From the NCBI GenBank assembly GCA_963971285.1, contig OZ020244.1, positions 10,044,001 through 10,108,000 of the forward strand: DNA of 64,000 nucleotides. Reading direction: 5' to 3'. The stretch comes from Astropecten irregularis (lineage: Eukaryota; Echinodermata; Asteroidea; Paxillosida; Astropectinidae). The notes beneath the pieces are model-generated. The model was not told where the DNA came from. It saw nothing but the letters and a program-made list of their open reading frames with translations, and searched no databases. The translations under genes were made by a program, and so were the position numbers. Each line of letters starts with the position of its first letter. Positions within the stretch are counted from its first letter, which is position 1. Of the stretch, positions 47,338 to 59,723 are shown piece after piece.

Positions 47338-48198
47338 ACATTTCCGATGTCGGAACAGGTATTGTTTTCGTACGGATTTTTCATTATTCCTTCGCTCTTT
47401 TTGCTCCCATAGCTTTGTGCACAAAGTTTGTTTATTGTTTATCTCTCCTTAGCTTCTTCTGATCAGCTGAAATGAGGTATCATATGAAAGCTCATAAGCT
47501 AAGGAACATTCCGGAACGGAGGTGTTAAAATTCTTAATTAATTAGGCACGTGACAGCTCATTTGCATATTTAATTAGTCAATTTTGTTAGCAGCGTATCT
47601 CGAGAACCACAAGGGCTACGAAAATGATTCTTTTTCCAAAAGCTTTGTTACATCCTGTAGTTGTGCATGCTGCCACGAAATTTACCGTGACGTAATCATG
47701 ACGTCATCAAAAATGCTGATTTTATTATTAGCAGCATATCTCGAGAACGATAAGTGCTACGGTAATGATTCTTTTTGTAAAAGCTTTGTTACATCATGTA
47801 GTTGTGCATGCTGCCCCGAAATTTACAGTGACGTCATCATGACGTCATTTAAAAAAAGGTAATGTTTGGTTAGCAGTATATCTCGAGAACGGTGAGTGCT
47901 ACGGTATTGGTTCTTTTTTTAAAAGCTTTGTTAGACCCTGTAGATTTGCATGCTGTTGTGAAATTAACTGTGACGTCATTATGACGTCATCAAAAGGCAT
48001 AATTTTTGTTTGCAGCATATCTTGAGAATGACAAAAGCTATTGTAATGATTCTTTTCGCAAAAGCTTTGTTAGAAACTTTAGATGCACGCTGCTTTGTAA
48101 ATGACCGTGACGTCATCATGACGTCATCGGAGCTTATAAAGCTGATCAAATAAGTCGGAACAGCTCCGTGTTCGTCCACGAACACTTAAATGTCTAGT
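47338..48198 (+). mobile_element. R2 repeat (copy e), best-preserved
   Basis: Full-length example of about 860 bp. Internal monomer landmarks at 47589, 47730, 47872 and 48011 give a period of about 141 bp. Each monomer has CTCGAG or CTTGAG, AATGATTCTTTTT, AAAAGCTTTGTTA and the tandem CRE. A solitary 5' unit precedes it at 47265-47337. Confidence 0.82.
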
Positions 48199-48990
48199 TA
48201 TTATTATTATTCTTTATCACCCTCTAAGCTTGTTAACAGCTTATCTCTTCTTAGCTTCTTCTGATCAGCTTAGATGAGGTATCATATGAAAGCTTATAAG
48301 CTAAGGATCATACTGGCGCTGAGTTGTAAAAATTCCTCATTAATTAGGCACGTGACAGCTCATTTGCATATTTAATTAGTCAATTTTGTTAGCAGCATAT
48401 CTTGAGAACGACAAAGGCTATGAATATGATTCTTTTTGCAAAGGCTTAGTAGCATAATGTAGTTGTGCATGCTGCTAAGAAATTTACCGTGACGTCATCA
48501 TGACGTCATCAAAAATGATGATTTTATTATTAGCAGCATATCTCGAGAACGGTAAGTGCTACGGCAATGATTCTTTTTGTAAAAGCTTTGTTACATCATG
48601 TAGTTGTGCATGCTGCCCCTTAATTTACAGTGACGTCATCATGACGTCATCAAAAAAGGAAATTTTTGGTTTATATCAGTATATCTCGAGAACGGTAAGT
48701 GCTACGGTATTGGTTCTTTTTGTAAAAGCTTTGTTAGACCCTGTAGATTTGCATGCTGTTGTGAAATTAACTGTGACGTCATTATGACGTCATCAAAAGG
48801 CATAATTTATGATTGCAGCATATCTTGAGAATGACAAAAGCTATGGTAATGATTCTTTTCACAAAAGCTTTGTTAGAAACTGCAGATGCATTCTGCTTTG
48901 TAAATGACCATGACGTCATCGGAGCTTATAAGTCTGATCAAATAAGTCGGAACAGCTCCGTGTTCGTCCACGAACACTTAAATGTCTAGT
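48199..48990 (+). mobile_element. R2 repeat (copy f), no 5' hairpin
   Basis: Begins at ATTATTATTATTCTTTATC inside the 5' region, runs through four monomers and ends in the normal 3' terminus. Closely related to copy e and head-to-tail with it. Confidence 0.8.
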
Positions 48991-50020
48991 TATTATTATT
49001 ATTCTTTATCACCCTCTAAGCTTGTTAACAGCTTATCTCTTCTTAGCTTCTCCTGATCAGCTTAGATGAGGTATCATATGAAAGCTTATAAGCTAAGGAT
49101 CATACTGGCACTGAGTTGTAAAAATTCCTCATTAATTAAGCACGTGACAGCTCATTTAAATATTTAATTAGTCAATTTTGTTAGCAGCGTATCTCGAGAA
49201 CCACAAATGCTACGAAAATAATTCTTTTTCCAAAAGCTTTGCTATGTCCTGTAGTTGTGCATGCTTCCACGAAAATGACCGCGACATCATCATGACGTCA
49301 TAAAATTGCCCATTTTTAAGCCCTATGTCAGAGCAATAGAGCATAGGCCTGTGTGTAGAGGTGTGTGTGTAGTGTGTACACGTATATGTACTAGCTGTAT
49401 TACTGTATACAGTTATACCAATTTGCAGCTGGGATTGTTCATCTCAAGTGATCAGAGTCTGAGGAATGTGCTGTTATGTAAGAGGTAGACCAGCAAGTGC
49501 ATGACCATGCACTGTTGTCACGGTAACAATTGATGTGTTAGTATTCAAGCGCATAAAAGCATACATAGTACAGGCTCACTTTCATGGCCCCAGTTTACAT
49601 GCTTATTTCTTTCGATTAATTAGTCAGTTCATGGTTAGTTTGATATTATGGAAATGACCATGACGTCATCATGACATCATCAAAAAGGCTGATTTTTTGT
49701 TAACAGCATATCTCAAGGACAAATGCTATGGTAATGATTCTTTTTGTAAAATTTTTGTTACATCATGCACTTGAGTATGCTGCCATGAATTGGACTGTGA
49801 CGTCATGATGATGTCATCAAAAAGGATGATTTGTTTGTTTACAGCATATCTCGAGAATGACTAATGGTATCGTAATGATTCTTTTTTGTAAAGCTTCGTT
49901 ACATTACATGCTGCCATGAAATTGACCGTGACGTCATTATGACGTCCTCGAAGTTTATAAATCTGATCAAATAAGTCGAAACAGCTCCGTGTTCGTCCAC
50001 GAACACTTAAATGTCTAGTT
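48991..50020 (+). mobile_element. R2 repeat (copy g) with an insertion
   Basis: Same start and end as copy f. About 49311-49640 is unrelated to R2 (includes a GTGTGTGT tract) and splits the monomers. Confidence 0.75.
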
Positions 50021-50320
50021 AAGAATATTTTTCAACTCAGTGCCAGAATAATTGTAAACTTATAAGCTTTCATATGAGACCTCATCTAAGCCGATCAGAA
50101 GAAGATAAGAAGAGATAAACAATAAACAAAGTATAATTATAATAATACAAATCAGAACAAAAACAAAACCTGTTCCGACATCCGAAATGTCGGAACAGCT
50201 AATAAAAATCTAAGCTAAAACTAAACCATCCGAAATGTCGGAACAGTAATCAGAACAAAAACAAAACTTGTTCCGACATCGGCAATGTCGGAACAGCTAA
50301 TAAAAATATAAGCTAATTAT
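50021..50320 (-). mobile_element. R2 5' ends, inverted
   Basis: Inverted R2 5' region with three hairpin units (GACATCCGAAATGTC and GACATCGGCAATGTC types), one of them lacking its outer arm. The BEL/Pao relic begins directly after it. Confidence 0.72.
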
Positions 50321-50324
50321 TAAA

Positions 50325-53300
50325 ACAGCAAATTATTGCATTTGTTGAACTTGTCTAAGGTTGAGTTAGAAGTGTTCTGTGGAAATCCTTTACACTACCA
50401 TCAATTTGTTAGTGCGTTTGATGTTAATGTAGACAAAATCTGTGAAGATGGTGATCTAAAATTATCTAGATTGATGCAGTATACGGAAGGTAGCGCTAAA
50501 GAAGCTATTAGAGGTTGTCTATTGATTGGAGGTAGTAGTGGAAATGCTAACGCACGTTCTATCCTAGATAAACGCTTTGGTGATCCACATTTAGTGACTG
50601 AACGCGTCGTAGGAGAGTTAAAGTCTAGTAAGCAAGTAAGATCTCCTCAATATATATTAGACAATTAGCCGATGATATGCAGAATGCGCTGCCTGTACTC
50701 TCTAAATTGAACACATTGGATGAAGTTAACCCACAAGCAATGATACTTCAAATAATTAGTAGATTTCCTAACTATGTTCAGTTAAGGTGGAGAAAACTTG
50801 CTCTCAAGTCTAAGGATGATGATGGTCATTACCCTTCATTTAGGAAATTGGCTGAAATTGTAGCACTAATTGCCAGTGAAGTGAACGATCCTGTTTACGG
50901 CACTGCGTTTCCTAAACGCTCAGATAAGTTTAAGGGTGAACAAAGGGGATCCTCTGCAAGCCTTTCTGCATCATTATCTCAATCCAAACCTGAGAATTGA
51001 AAGCAACCGTCTAACAAGAAAACAGGGTCTTTGAAATATAAGTCATACGCTAAGCCTGAACCTCCATATGTACTTTGTTGTCAGTTACATCGTTTATGGC
51101 ATTGTGAACAGTTTAAACGTATGAGCCCTAAGAAAAGATTGTATGTTGTTATTCATCATAAATTGTGCCATAATTGCCTTCTAGCATCTCACGTCACTGA
51201 AAATTGTGGTAAACGTTCTGTATGTAGTGTTCAGGGTTGTGGTCAAACACATACAATGTACATTCACTGTAATAAGGATACGTCACCAGACATTAAAGTG
51301 TCTAACGCTAGTTATTTCGATGATAGAGCTACACACATGCATATAGTTCAGGTAACGGTTAATGGTGGATGTAAGGCTTTTACCATGCTTGATAGTGGAT
51401 CGAGTAATTCATTCTGTTCTAGAGCCCCTTATTAGACGATTGGGAATTACGGGTAAATTGCATGAATGTAAACTCAGTAATTTGAATAAGTCGGGCACAC
51501 AGATTTCCGAGATTGTCAATTTAATTATTTCCTCTGAATCGGGTGAAACATTGAAATAAGCAGCAGTGTATGAAGTTGATGAAATACCAGCTAAGAACGC
51601 ACCCATCGACCTAGCAGCTCACGCCTACCTCGGTGGGATAGGCCCTATGCCAGCTTATGAACGCCATGATGTAGTAGTTGATTTGCTCATAGGTCAAGAT
51701 AACGCCGAGGCACTCATACCGATAGAAGTTAGACGAGGAAGCTCAGGGCAGCCTTTTGCTGTGCGTACCTTATTGGGGTGGTGCCTTTAATGAACGGTCC
51801 CCTATGAATGTGCCTAGTCGTAGAGTTGTATCTAATTTTATTTCGGCCACATCTATCAATGATGACGTTTCTCGTTTATGGAAGCTAGAAAATGATGGAA
51901 TTGAGCTTGTATGTATCCTGGTCACAACATGATAAATCAGTGATAGCTTTGTGGGATCAACAACATAGGAAGGTTGGTAGTCATTACGAACTCCCAATTC
52001 CATGGAGTGATAGATCAGAACCTCTCCCTAATAATTTCATGGTAGCCAAATCTAGGTTAGACTCCTTGCATAAAACGCTCAAGAGAAATGACCTGTATGA
52101 TAGATACAACGCCGAGATAGTTAAACTTGAAGACAAAGGATATGCAGAAGAGGTTCCTGAAAGCGAGTTAATCAATGTAGATAGAATTTGGTATCTTCCT
52201 CATCACGCTGTAATTACAGAAAAGAAACCAGGCAAATTGAGAGTAGTCTTTGATTGTGCCAGCAAGTTTAAGGGAAAGTCCTTGAACGAACGCTGTTTGA
52301 TGTTAATGTAGACAAAATCTGTGAAGATGGTGATCTAAAATTATCTAGATTGATGCAGTATACGGAAGGTAGCGCTAAAGAAGCTATTAGAGGTTGTCTA
52401 TTGATTGGAGGTAGTAGTGGTTATGCTAACGCACGTTCTATCCTAGATAAACGCTTTGGTGATCCACATTTAGTGACTGAACGCGTCGTAGGAGAGTTAA
52501 AGTCTAGTAAGCAAGTAAGATCTCCTCAATATATATTAGACAATTAGCCGATGATATGCAGAATGCGCTGCCTGTACTCTCTAAATTGAACACATTGGAT
52601 GAAGTTAACCCACAAGCAATGATAATTCAAATAATTAGTAGATTTCCTAACTATGTTCAGTTAAGGTGGAGAAAAGGTTACAGAAAAGAAACCAGGCAAA
52701 TTGAGAGTAGTCTTTGATTGTGCCAGCAAGTTTAAGGGAAAGTCCTTGAACGAACGCTGCTTACAGGGTCCCGATATGATTAATAAACTTTTGCCAGTCC
52801 TCCTGCGGTTTCGGCAACACAGTATAGCTATTCAGGCAGACATAGAAGTGATGTACAATCAAGTTAGAATTCCGACTAGGGATCGTGATGCATTAAGATT
52901 CCTTTGGTATGCTGATGATGAATTGAAATATTATAGAATGACATCTCACTTATTTGGGGGAGTGTGGTGTGCATCAAGCTCTGCATATGCCTTGCAGAAA
53001 ACTGTTTATGACATTCCTACTGCTCACCCTCTGGTCAAGAATGCTTTGAAAAGATCATTTTATGTAGATGATTTACTCTGCTCGGTTGCCACAGAAACTG
53101 AAGCTGAAACCATAATCCGTGAAACTCCCCAAACCCTGTCAAATGGCGGTTTTAATCTAACCAAGTTTGTTGTTAATAATGATCAGTTGCTTAGAATAAT
53201 ACCTGAGGAATGTAGAGCCAAGGAGTTTTGTGAGTTGCGTTCTCAATCTGAAAGTAAGGCCTTAGGAATTAGATGGAAAGTTTCATCAGATGAATTCTTT

Positions 53301-53865
53301 TTCACAGCAGGACAAGAAGTAAGATGCTTAGTATACTATCGTCCATTTTTGACCCTCTTGGTTTATTAGGTCCCCTGGTGCTTGCTGGGAAATTACTTTT
53401 CCAGGGAGCGACAGCCCGTAAACTGTCATGGGATGAAGCCATCCCCTTAGATTTAGAGAGAGAATGGAATATTTGGATTTAATCTTTGCATATCTCTGTT
53501 GGTCACTTGAGGTTTCCCCGATACATTAAGCCACATGATTTTGACGATGCTGCATTAGAACTTCATCATTTTTTAGACGCCAGCTCGCAAGGTTATGGCT
53601 GTTGTACCTATGTGCGGTGTGTTAATAAGTTTGGTGAAATCCATGTAGAATTGGTCATGAGTAAGAACAAGGTAGCTCCGCTAAAAGTGTGTACTATACC
53701 ACGTTTAGAATTGCAGGCCGCTGTTTTGGCTTTCAAGTCTGACACGTTGTTGAAACGAGAATTGGATCTAGATTTCGCCCGCACATATTTCTGGACAGAT
53801 TCTGAAATTGTCTTAAAGTACATCAGAAATGACCGAGTTCCCTTTGGAGGTTTTCGGTAATTTTT
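50325..53865 (+). pseudogene. BEL/Pao retrotransposon relic (gag, protease, RT, RNase H)
   Basis: Gag: EVFCGNPLHYHQFVSAFD and ILDKRFGDPHLVTERVV (DUF1759 type), then Cys/His knuckles (CHNCLLASHVTENC, CSVQGCGQTHTMYIHC). Protease: MLDSGSSNSFCS, active-site Asp at 51391-51393. [22 protein letters not shown] to [14 protein letters not shown] and YVDD at 53061-53072. RNase H: HHFLDASSQGYG, TIPRLELQAAV and WTDSE. The order and motifs are those of BEL/Pao. Breaks: a frameshift near 50660, TGA at 50998, a frameshift near 51425, TAA at 51557, a frameshift near 51785, a 380-bp gag duplication inside RT, a frameshift near 53330 and TAA near 53480. The integrase is absent, the sequence ends soon after WTDSE, and no LTR is visible at either end. 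Confidence 0.88.
52213..52762 (+). repeat. Gag segment duplicated into RT, flanked by an RT repeat
   Basis: 52296-52675 copies gag 50417-50796 (380 bp, three differences noticed). It is followed at about 52680-52762 by a repeat of the 82 RT bases that precede it (52213-52295). The RT frame therefore restarts upstream after the insert. Junctions share short matches such as AGAAAA and TTTG. Confidence 0.92.
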
Positions 53866-55890
53866 GGTAGGACTAGGAGGTAGAGGCTTAGTGTTTCGAT
53901 TTGGTGACTTTTGGAGATTGAGACATTCTGAAGTCTCTTTCCACGCACGGGAGAAAAAAAAAGAAGTAAAGTGACATTTTGTGTGAGCCTATTTCCTATG
54001 CGAGACACAACTTCAACTGGTCATTTACTGCTTGTCAAATTGAATCAAGCCCTGAACAGTTCTTAACACATACAAGTGTCCCGTGCATCACTGCTATTCT
54101 GTCATTATTTAATAAGAACACATTTTGTAATAAATCCCTGTGAATCTGCACATAAACAGCGGTACCGCTGTAATCTTCAACGCATTGAACTACGGCTGTC
54201 TCCTGTCAGCTGATTAAAAGGTCTTTATTTTTACACGAATTTGCTATACAACATTTTGTAAATTCCATAAACAGTCGTCTGATGCGCAAAACGAAAGAGG
54301 CTCTCAGAACTTTGAAACTAACCTTTGAAATCTTTCAAAAAGTACTCATAAGCTACTGTTTTGGACCGTCCATCATATTATTTTGCCATTTTTATATTTT
54401 TTTACATCTTAAAACTCTATTTATAATTAGTCCCTCCAGATGGTACCGACAAATCGGCTGGCCCATGGACTACATCATCGAACAGGTCATTGTAGTCTAC
54501 GATGATCATCCACTCCAGATAGCGGTGTGGAAGTCCAGATATATACTTTAAAACGGAAATAAAAATAATCAAAGACAGAGGTATTCTGTGTGCAGCTCGG
54601 GATCAGCGCACACGTTGATGCAGCGTTTTGAATGCGGAGGTTTTATTCAGAGTACATTTTCGAAATATTTCTCGTACATCCACAACCAAAGGTGGTATTT
54701 TTGGAAATGTTGAGGTACATTATGCTTAGGCCTACATGAAATTCGACTGCATTACTGTTGACATGATCTCGGCACTGGATTTACCTTACAGCGATGTGTC
54801 GTGGGACGGCCGTGGGGCTGATGCTTCGTGCGGCCGGTCAACATTTCACGCGGGCACGCTACTTTCACTGTGTGTGCCTCGTTGCACGGAAACTTTTCTT
54901 GTTTAAATGGTATAGGCCTAAGTACCCAAACAGAAATGTTCACAGAATTTTACGGATAACTTCCAGGGCATGTAGATGGTTGTCTTAGAAATATACCGTG
55001 AAATTATTAATTATTTCCGTCTGAAATGGTGTATTTATCCAGACAATAGTAAAACAAAGACCCCCCCCCCCCTCCCCCCACAAAAGTTTTGATCTCGGGG
55101 TAAGATCAAAACCATTCTTGGTTTTATAAGAAAAATTGAGTCGGGTTTTCGCTATTTTCTAGTGAATCAGTTGTCTGATTGAGCTCATATTTTCACAGGC
55201 TTTCTGCAATGATGAATGTACCGCAAGAATACAAAAGGTATAAAAAGGTTCAGTATAGGTTCACTTTTGTTATGTCCCCTGACAACGATTAACGGTTTCA
55301 TTTGTTTGCTAATTTTGCAAAATTGTTTTCAAAACGAAAATGTACTACGATCTGGTATAAATTGTTGTTTGCGGCTATCCTGCTAATATTGAGTGCCACT
55401 TTTGCATGGCTAAAATGAACGACTGTTGAATTGAATTCAATGCTTCACGGAGGCATCAAAGTGAAATTCAATGACGCGGGTTTCAACAAAGGAGGCAAAA
55501 TCAAGTGAACACGGGACGAATAGGCCGCACATTTGCCGAAAATTACAGGGAATTCCTATATTAAAACATGTTGTTTACTTAATTAGGCGCAGTCAGAACA
55601 ATTGTTAGGCTTTTATCAATTAAATCGATTAGTATTTAGTATTATGTCGTTTTTCTAGTTCCTGATATAACCGTAATCATTTAAGTTCCTCATATTAAAA
55701 AGAAATGAAAGAAAGAATTAAAAATGTTTGTAGCCTTTGTCACATACATGGCGGGAAAAACTAATAACAAATAGTTTTGCAGCTACTGAGTCAGCTTGCA
55801 ATATATTTTTGTGATCAATTCTACATGTGAATACTTTAAAGAAACACTTGAAATTGTACTCTTTTATACTGCAGACTTATGCTGCAAGGC
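53866..55890. other. Non-coding region
   Basis: A partial R3 copy lies at about 54915-55225, interrupted by a C-rich tract at 55061-55080. The rest has only short chance frames. Confidence 0.45.
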
Positions 55891-56256
55891 AATAAGCCAT
55901 TTGCGAGTTAAATCTGAATAGTATCTGGTACATAGACTTCCTTCACTGCATATAAACACCCCAATTTGAATTTCCCAGACTAAAGACTCTGTTGCTATAT
56001 CACATGATTCGGGGCAAGCTTTTGCTTAGTTACATAACAGACGTCTTGCACCAATGCACTGTTCATAATGGATAAGAATGGCACAAAGGAACCAGACCAC
56101 TCTAGAGACGGGTATCACTATGCAAAAGCTTGCCCAGAATCACGTGATATAGCAACAGAGTCTTTAGTCTGGGAAATTCAAATTGGGGTGTTTATATGCA
56201 GTGAAAGAAGTCTGTGTACCAGATACTATTCAGATTTAACTCGCAAATGGCTTATT
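55891..56256. mobile_element. Snap-back element, 135-bp arms 97% identical
   Basis: Left arm 55891-56025 and right arm 56122-56256 are inverted copies with four mismatches in 135 and no indels. The spacer is 96 bp. Non-coding. The open frame across the right arm is incidental. Confidence 0.85.
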
Positions 56257-57363
56257 CCCGTCAAGCACCTTTTTTAAAGCGTGGATGATCCATGCACTTC
56301 CTATTGTATATTAACCAGGGCAAGATCAACCAATAAACAAGTTTGTTTGCATTCAGCTTGGATATAACATAACCCCTATGGTCAATGCAGCACACAATGC
56401 GCACAGTCCATTTTGTTCTTGCTATGATACTTAATGTATTTTGTCGTTGGAAAATGAGAGTACTTTTTCAAAATGATTGAATGGGGCATCCTTTGCATAA
56501 TTATTGTAACTGACAAAATGTACATTTCACTTTACAGGGAGCTAAAGTTTGGGTGAAACATTGCTGCACCTACCTCTTTACTCTTGGATCATGATTGTTT
56601 AGACCTGATCCTCATATAGATCGGATATATTTCTATCTCCATGCTCATACACCCGTTATGCTTGTATTCTCATTTTTGTAATTGATCCACAACTTTTCGA
56701 GAACAAATTGACCGTAGGAGAACGGTACTACGAATCTCTTACGTTAACTCTGCATGATTTAAAGGCACTATACTTTTGTGACATACTGAAACAGACTGAA
56801 TCTTCACAGATTTACCTATAACTAAATGATGGTGATGGTAGAAACATACTGTTAAAATTTTTTGCCTGAAATGCTGACTTATCCAGAGTAAAACCAATGA
56901 CCAAGAAGCATTTTTGATCTCTTAAAGATACAAGATAAAATGGTGAACAGATTTTTTTTCAAATACTGTGGTCGTTTTTCACTGTTTTCTAAAAAACGGT
57001 GGGCACCGTCGTCGACTGTTACTGTATCTTCCTTGATCAATGAATCTGCATTTTGGACAAAAACCAAAGTATGATAAATTTGTTGTGATTTAATTCACCA
57101 TCAGAATGATTCTGCCGCTGATCTTGCGAAATGCACCTTGTATTTGTAAGTGCGTAACGAACGTTACTAGGAGTCGAGAACAATTCAAGACATAATACAC
57201 GTGCATCATAAGTTATTTCTAGGGTTAATTCTAAAATTTACTTAAAATCATTTGTTGGAGAATGTTACATTGCGATTGAAGTAACTGATGGAATTGCTAC
57301 GTGAAACATTAAAAACCGATTGTTAAAATACACCTTTTAGGCCTTATACCTAAACAAGAAAGA
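56257..57363. other. Non-coding region with MITE fragments
   Basis: Fold-back MITE relative at about 56540-56705 (GTGAAACATTGCTGCACCTA and TTGATCCACAACTTTTCGAG) and an R3 copy with eroded ends at 56758-57078. A segment at 57230-57350 resembles the non-R2 part of copy d at about 46480-46600. Confidence 0.5.
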
Positions 57364-58348
57364 ACTAGATATTTAAGTGTTCGTGGACGAAAACAGAGCT
57401 GTTCCGACTTATTTGATCAGCTTTATAAGCCATGATGACGTCATGATGACGTCACAGTTAATTTGATAGCAGCAAGCACATCTACAGGATCTAACAACCA
57501 ATTTTACATAAAGAACCATTACCGTAGCACTTACCGTTCTCGAGATATGCTGCTTATAATAAAATCAGCTTTTTTGATGACGTCATGATGACGTCACAGT
57601 AAATTTCGTGGCAGCATGGACTCTAACTACATGATGTAACTAAGCTTTTACAAAAAGAGTCATTACCGTAGCACCTACCGTTCTCAAGACATGCTGCGAA
57701 TAATTAAATCAGCTTTTTTGATGACGTCACAGTAAATTTCGTGGCAGCATGGATAACTACATGATGTAACTAAGCTTTTGCAAAAAGAATCATATTCATA
57801 GCCTTAGTCGTTCTCGAGATATGCTGGTCACAAAAATGACTAATTAAACACGCAAATGAGCTGTCACGTGCCTAATTAATTAAGCATTTTTATAACTCAG
57901 TGTCAGAATGATTCTTAGCTTATAAGCTTTCATGAGAAACTTCATCTAAGCTAGTTAGAAGATAAGAAAAGATAAGCAATAATTGAATCATTACCGTGGC
58001 ACATGTCATTTTGGAGATATATGTTAATACAAAACAGCCTTTTCATGACGTCATGATGACGTCACGACCAATTTAATGACAGCATGCACATCTTCATGAT
58101 GTAAGTAAGCTTTTGCAAAAAGAATCATTTTCGTAGCATTTGTCGTTTTTCAGATATGCTGGCCACAAAATTTACTAATTAAATATGCAAATGAGTTGTC
58201 ACGTGCTTAATTAATGAAGAATTTTTACAACACAGTGCCATAATGATCCTTAGGTGATAAGCTTTCAGAGGATACTTCATCTAAGCTGATCAGAAGAAGC
58301 TTAGAAGAGATAAGTTGTAAACAACCTTAAAAGGTGATACAGTATAAT
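57364..58348 (-). mobile_element. R2 repeat, inverted (copy i)
   Basis: Minus orientation: 3' terminus AACTAGATATTTAAGTGTTC at 57364, then monomers with inverted tandem CRE (GATGACGTCATGATGACGTC) and two R2 5'-flank segments (GTCACGTGCCTAATTAATTA). It appears to be two truncated copies fused. Confidence 0.72.
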
Positions 58349-59723
58349 AACTAGACATTTAAGTGTTCGTGGACGAACACGGAGCTGTTCCGACTTATTT
58401 GATCAGCATTATCAGCTCTGATGACGTCATGATGACGTCACAATCATTTCCAATGCAGCATGCATTTCTAGATGATCTAACGAAGCTTTTGCGAAAGGAA
58501 TCATTATATACTATAGCTTTGGTCATTCTCGAGATATGCTGCAAATATAAATTATACCTTTTGATGACATCATAATGACGTAACAGTTAATTTCACAGCA
58601 GCATACATATCAACAGTATCTAACAAAGCTTTTACAAAAAGATCCATCACCGTAGCACTTACCGTTCTCGAGATATAATGCTAATCTTAAAATTAACTTC
58701 TTTGATGACGTCATGATGACGTCACAGTAAATTTTCTGGCAAAATGCAGAACTAAATGGTGTAACTAAGCTTTCGCAAAAACAATCATATTCATAGCCTT
58801 TGTCGTTCTCGAGATATGCCGGTTACAAAAACAACTAATTAACTATGCAAATGAGCTGGCACGTGGCTAATTAATGAAGGATTTTTGTAATAGTGTGAGA
58901 ATGATTCTTAGGGGCCGTCCATAAAGTACGTACGCACGAAATGCCGACTTTTTTGACCCCCCCTCCCCCTCTGTACGCATGGCGTACGCAGTGGTCCCAA
59001 CCCCCCTCCCCCCCTGTACGCATACGCATTCCACATTAGGTTTTTCACTTCTCGTGGTCCCTTGCTTTAGCATCATTAAAATGTCACCGTAATCCGGGCC
59101 GTTGCCGTTATTGGGACGTCACTTTCAAATCCTGAAATGAATGACTAAAGTTTAACAGGTTTTTATACATTTACAGATGGATTTTACTATTTTTTACCAT
59201 GTTGAGTAAGAAAAAAAAGGAAAAACAAAACAATCCCGGTGCTTTTTTCACGTTTTTTACCTCTCTTTTCGCGCGATAATGCTATGCAAATTTTTCGTTT
59301 GCGTACGGTACGCATTGGCCTTAACCCCCCCTCCCCCCCTGTACGCATGGCGTACGCATCAGTAACAACCCCCCCTCCCCCCCCCCCCCCCTTCGTGCGT
59401 ACGTACTTTATGGATGGCCCCTTAGCTTATATAAGCTTTCCTACGATACCTCATCTAAGTTATTAATCACAAGAAGATAAGAAAAGATAAGCAATAAGAA
59501 TCATTACCGTGGCGCATGTCGTATTCGAGATATATGCTTCTTAAAAACGACCTTTTGATGACATCATGATGACGGCACGAACAATTTAATCGCAGCATGC
59601 ACATCTACATGATGTAACTAAGCTTTTGCAAAAAGAACCATATGATACCTCATCTAAGCTGATCAGAAGAAGCTAAGAAGAGATAAGCAATAAACAAACT
59701 TTGGGTGATAAAGTATAATAATA
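58349..59723 (-). mobile_element. R2 repeat, inverted (copy j), split by a MITE
   Basis: 3' terminus at 58349 (AACTAGACATTTAAGTGTTC, then the GTGTTCGT/ACGAACAC hairpin). Several monomers follow. The Harbinger-like MITE at 58911-59421 interrupts the R2 sequence CTTAGCTTATAAGC. Confidence 0.75.
58911..59421. mobile_element. Harbinger-like MITE, 3-bp TTA duplication
   Basis: 511 bp with inverted ends GGGGCCGTCCATAAAGTACG and the matching inverse, near-perfect over about 30 bp. Flanked by TTA on both sides (58908-58910 and 59422-59424), and R2 continues on both sides. Both halves carry C7TC5-like runs, G-rich on the minus strand, beside GTACGCATGGCGTACGC palindromes. Confidence 0.82.
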
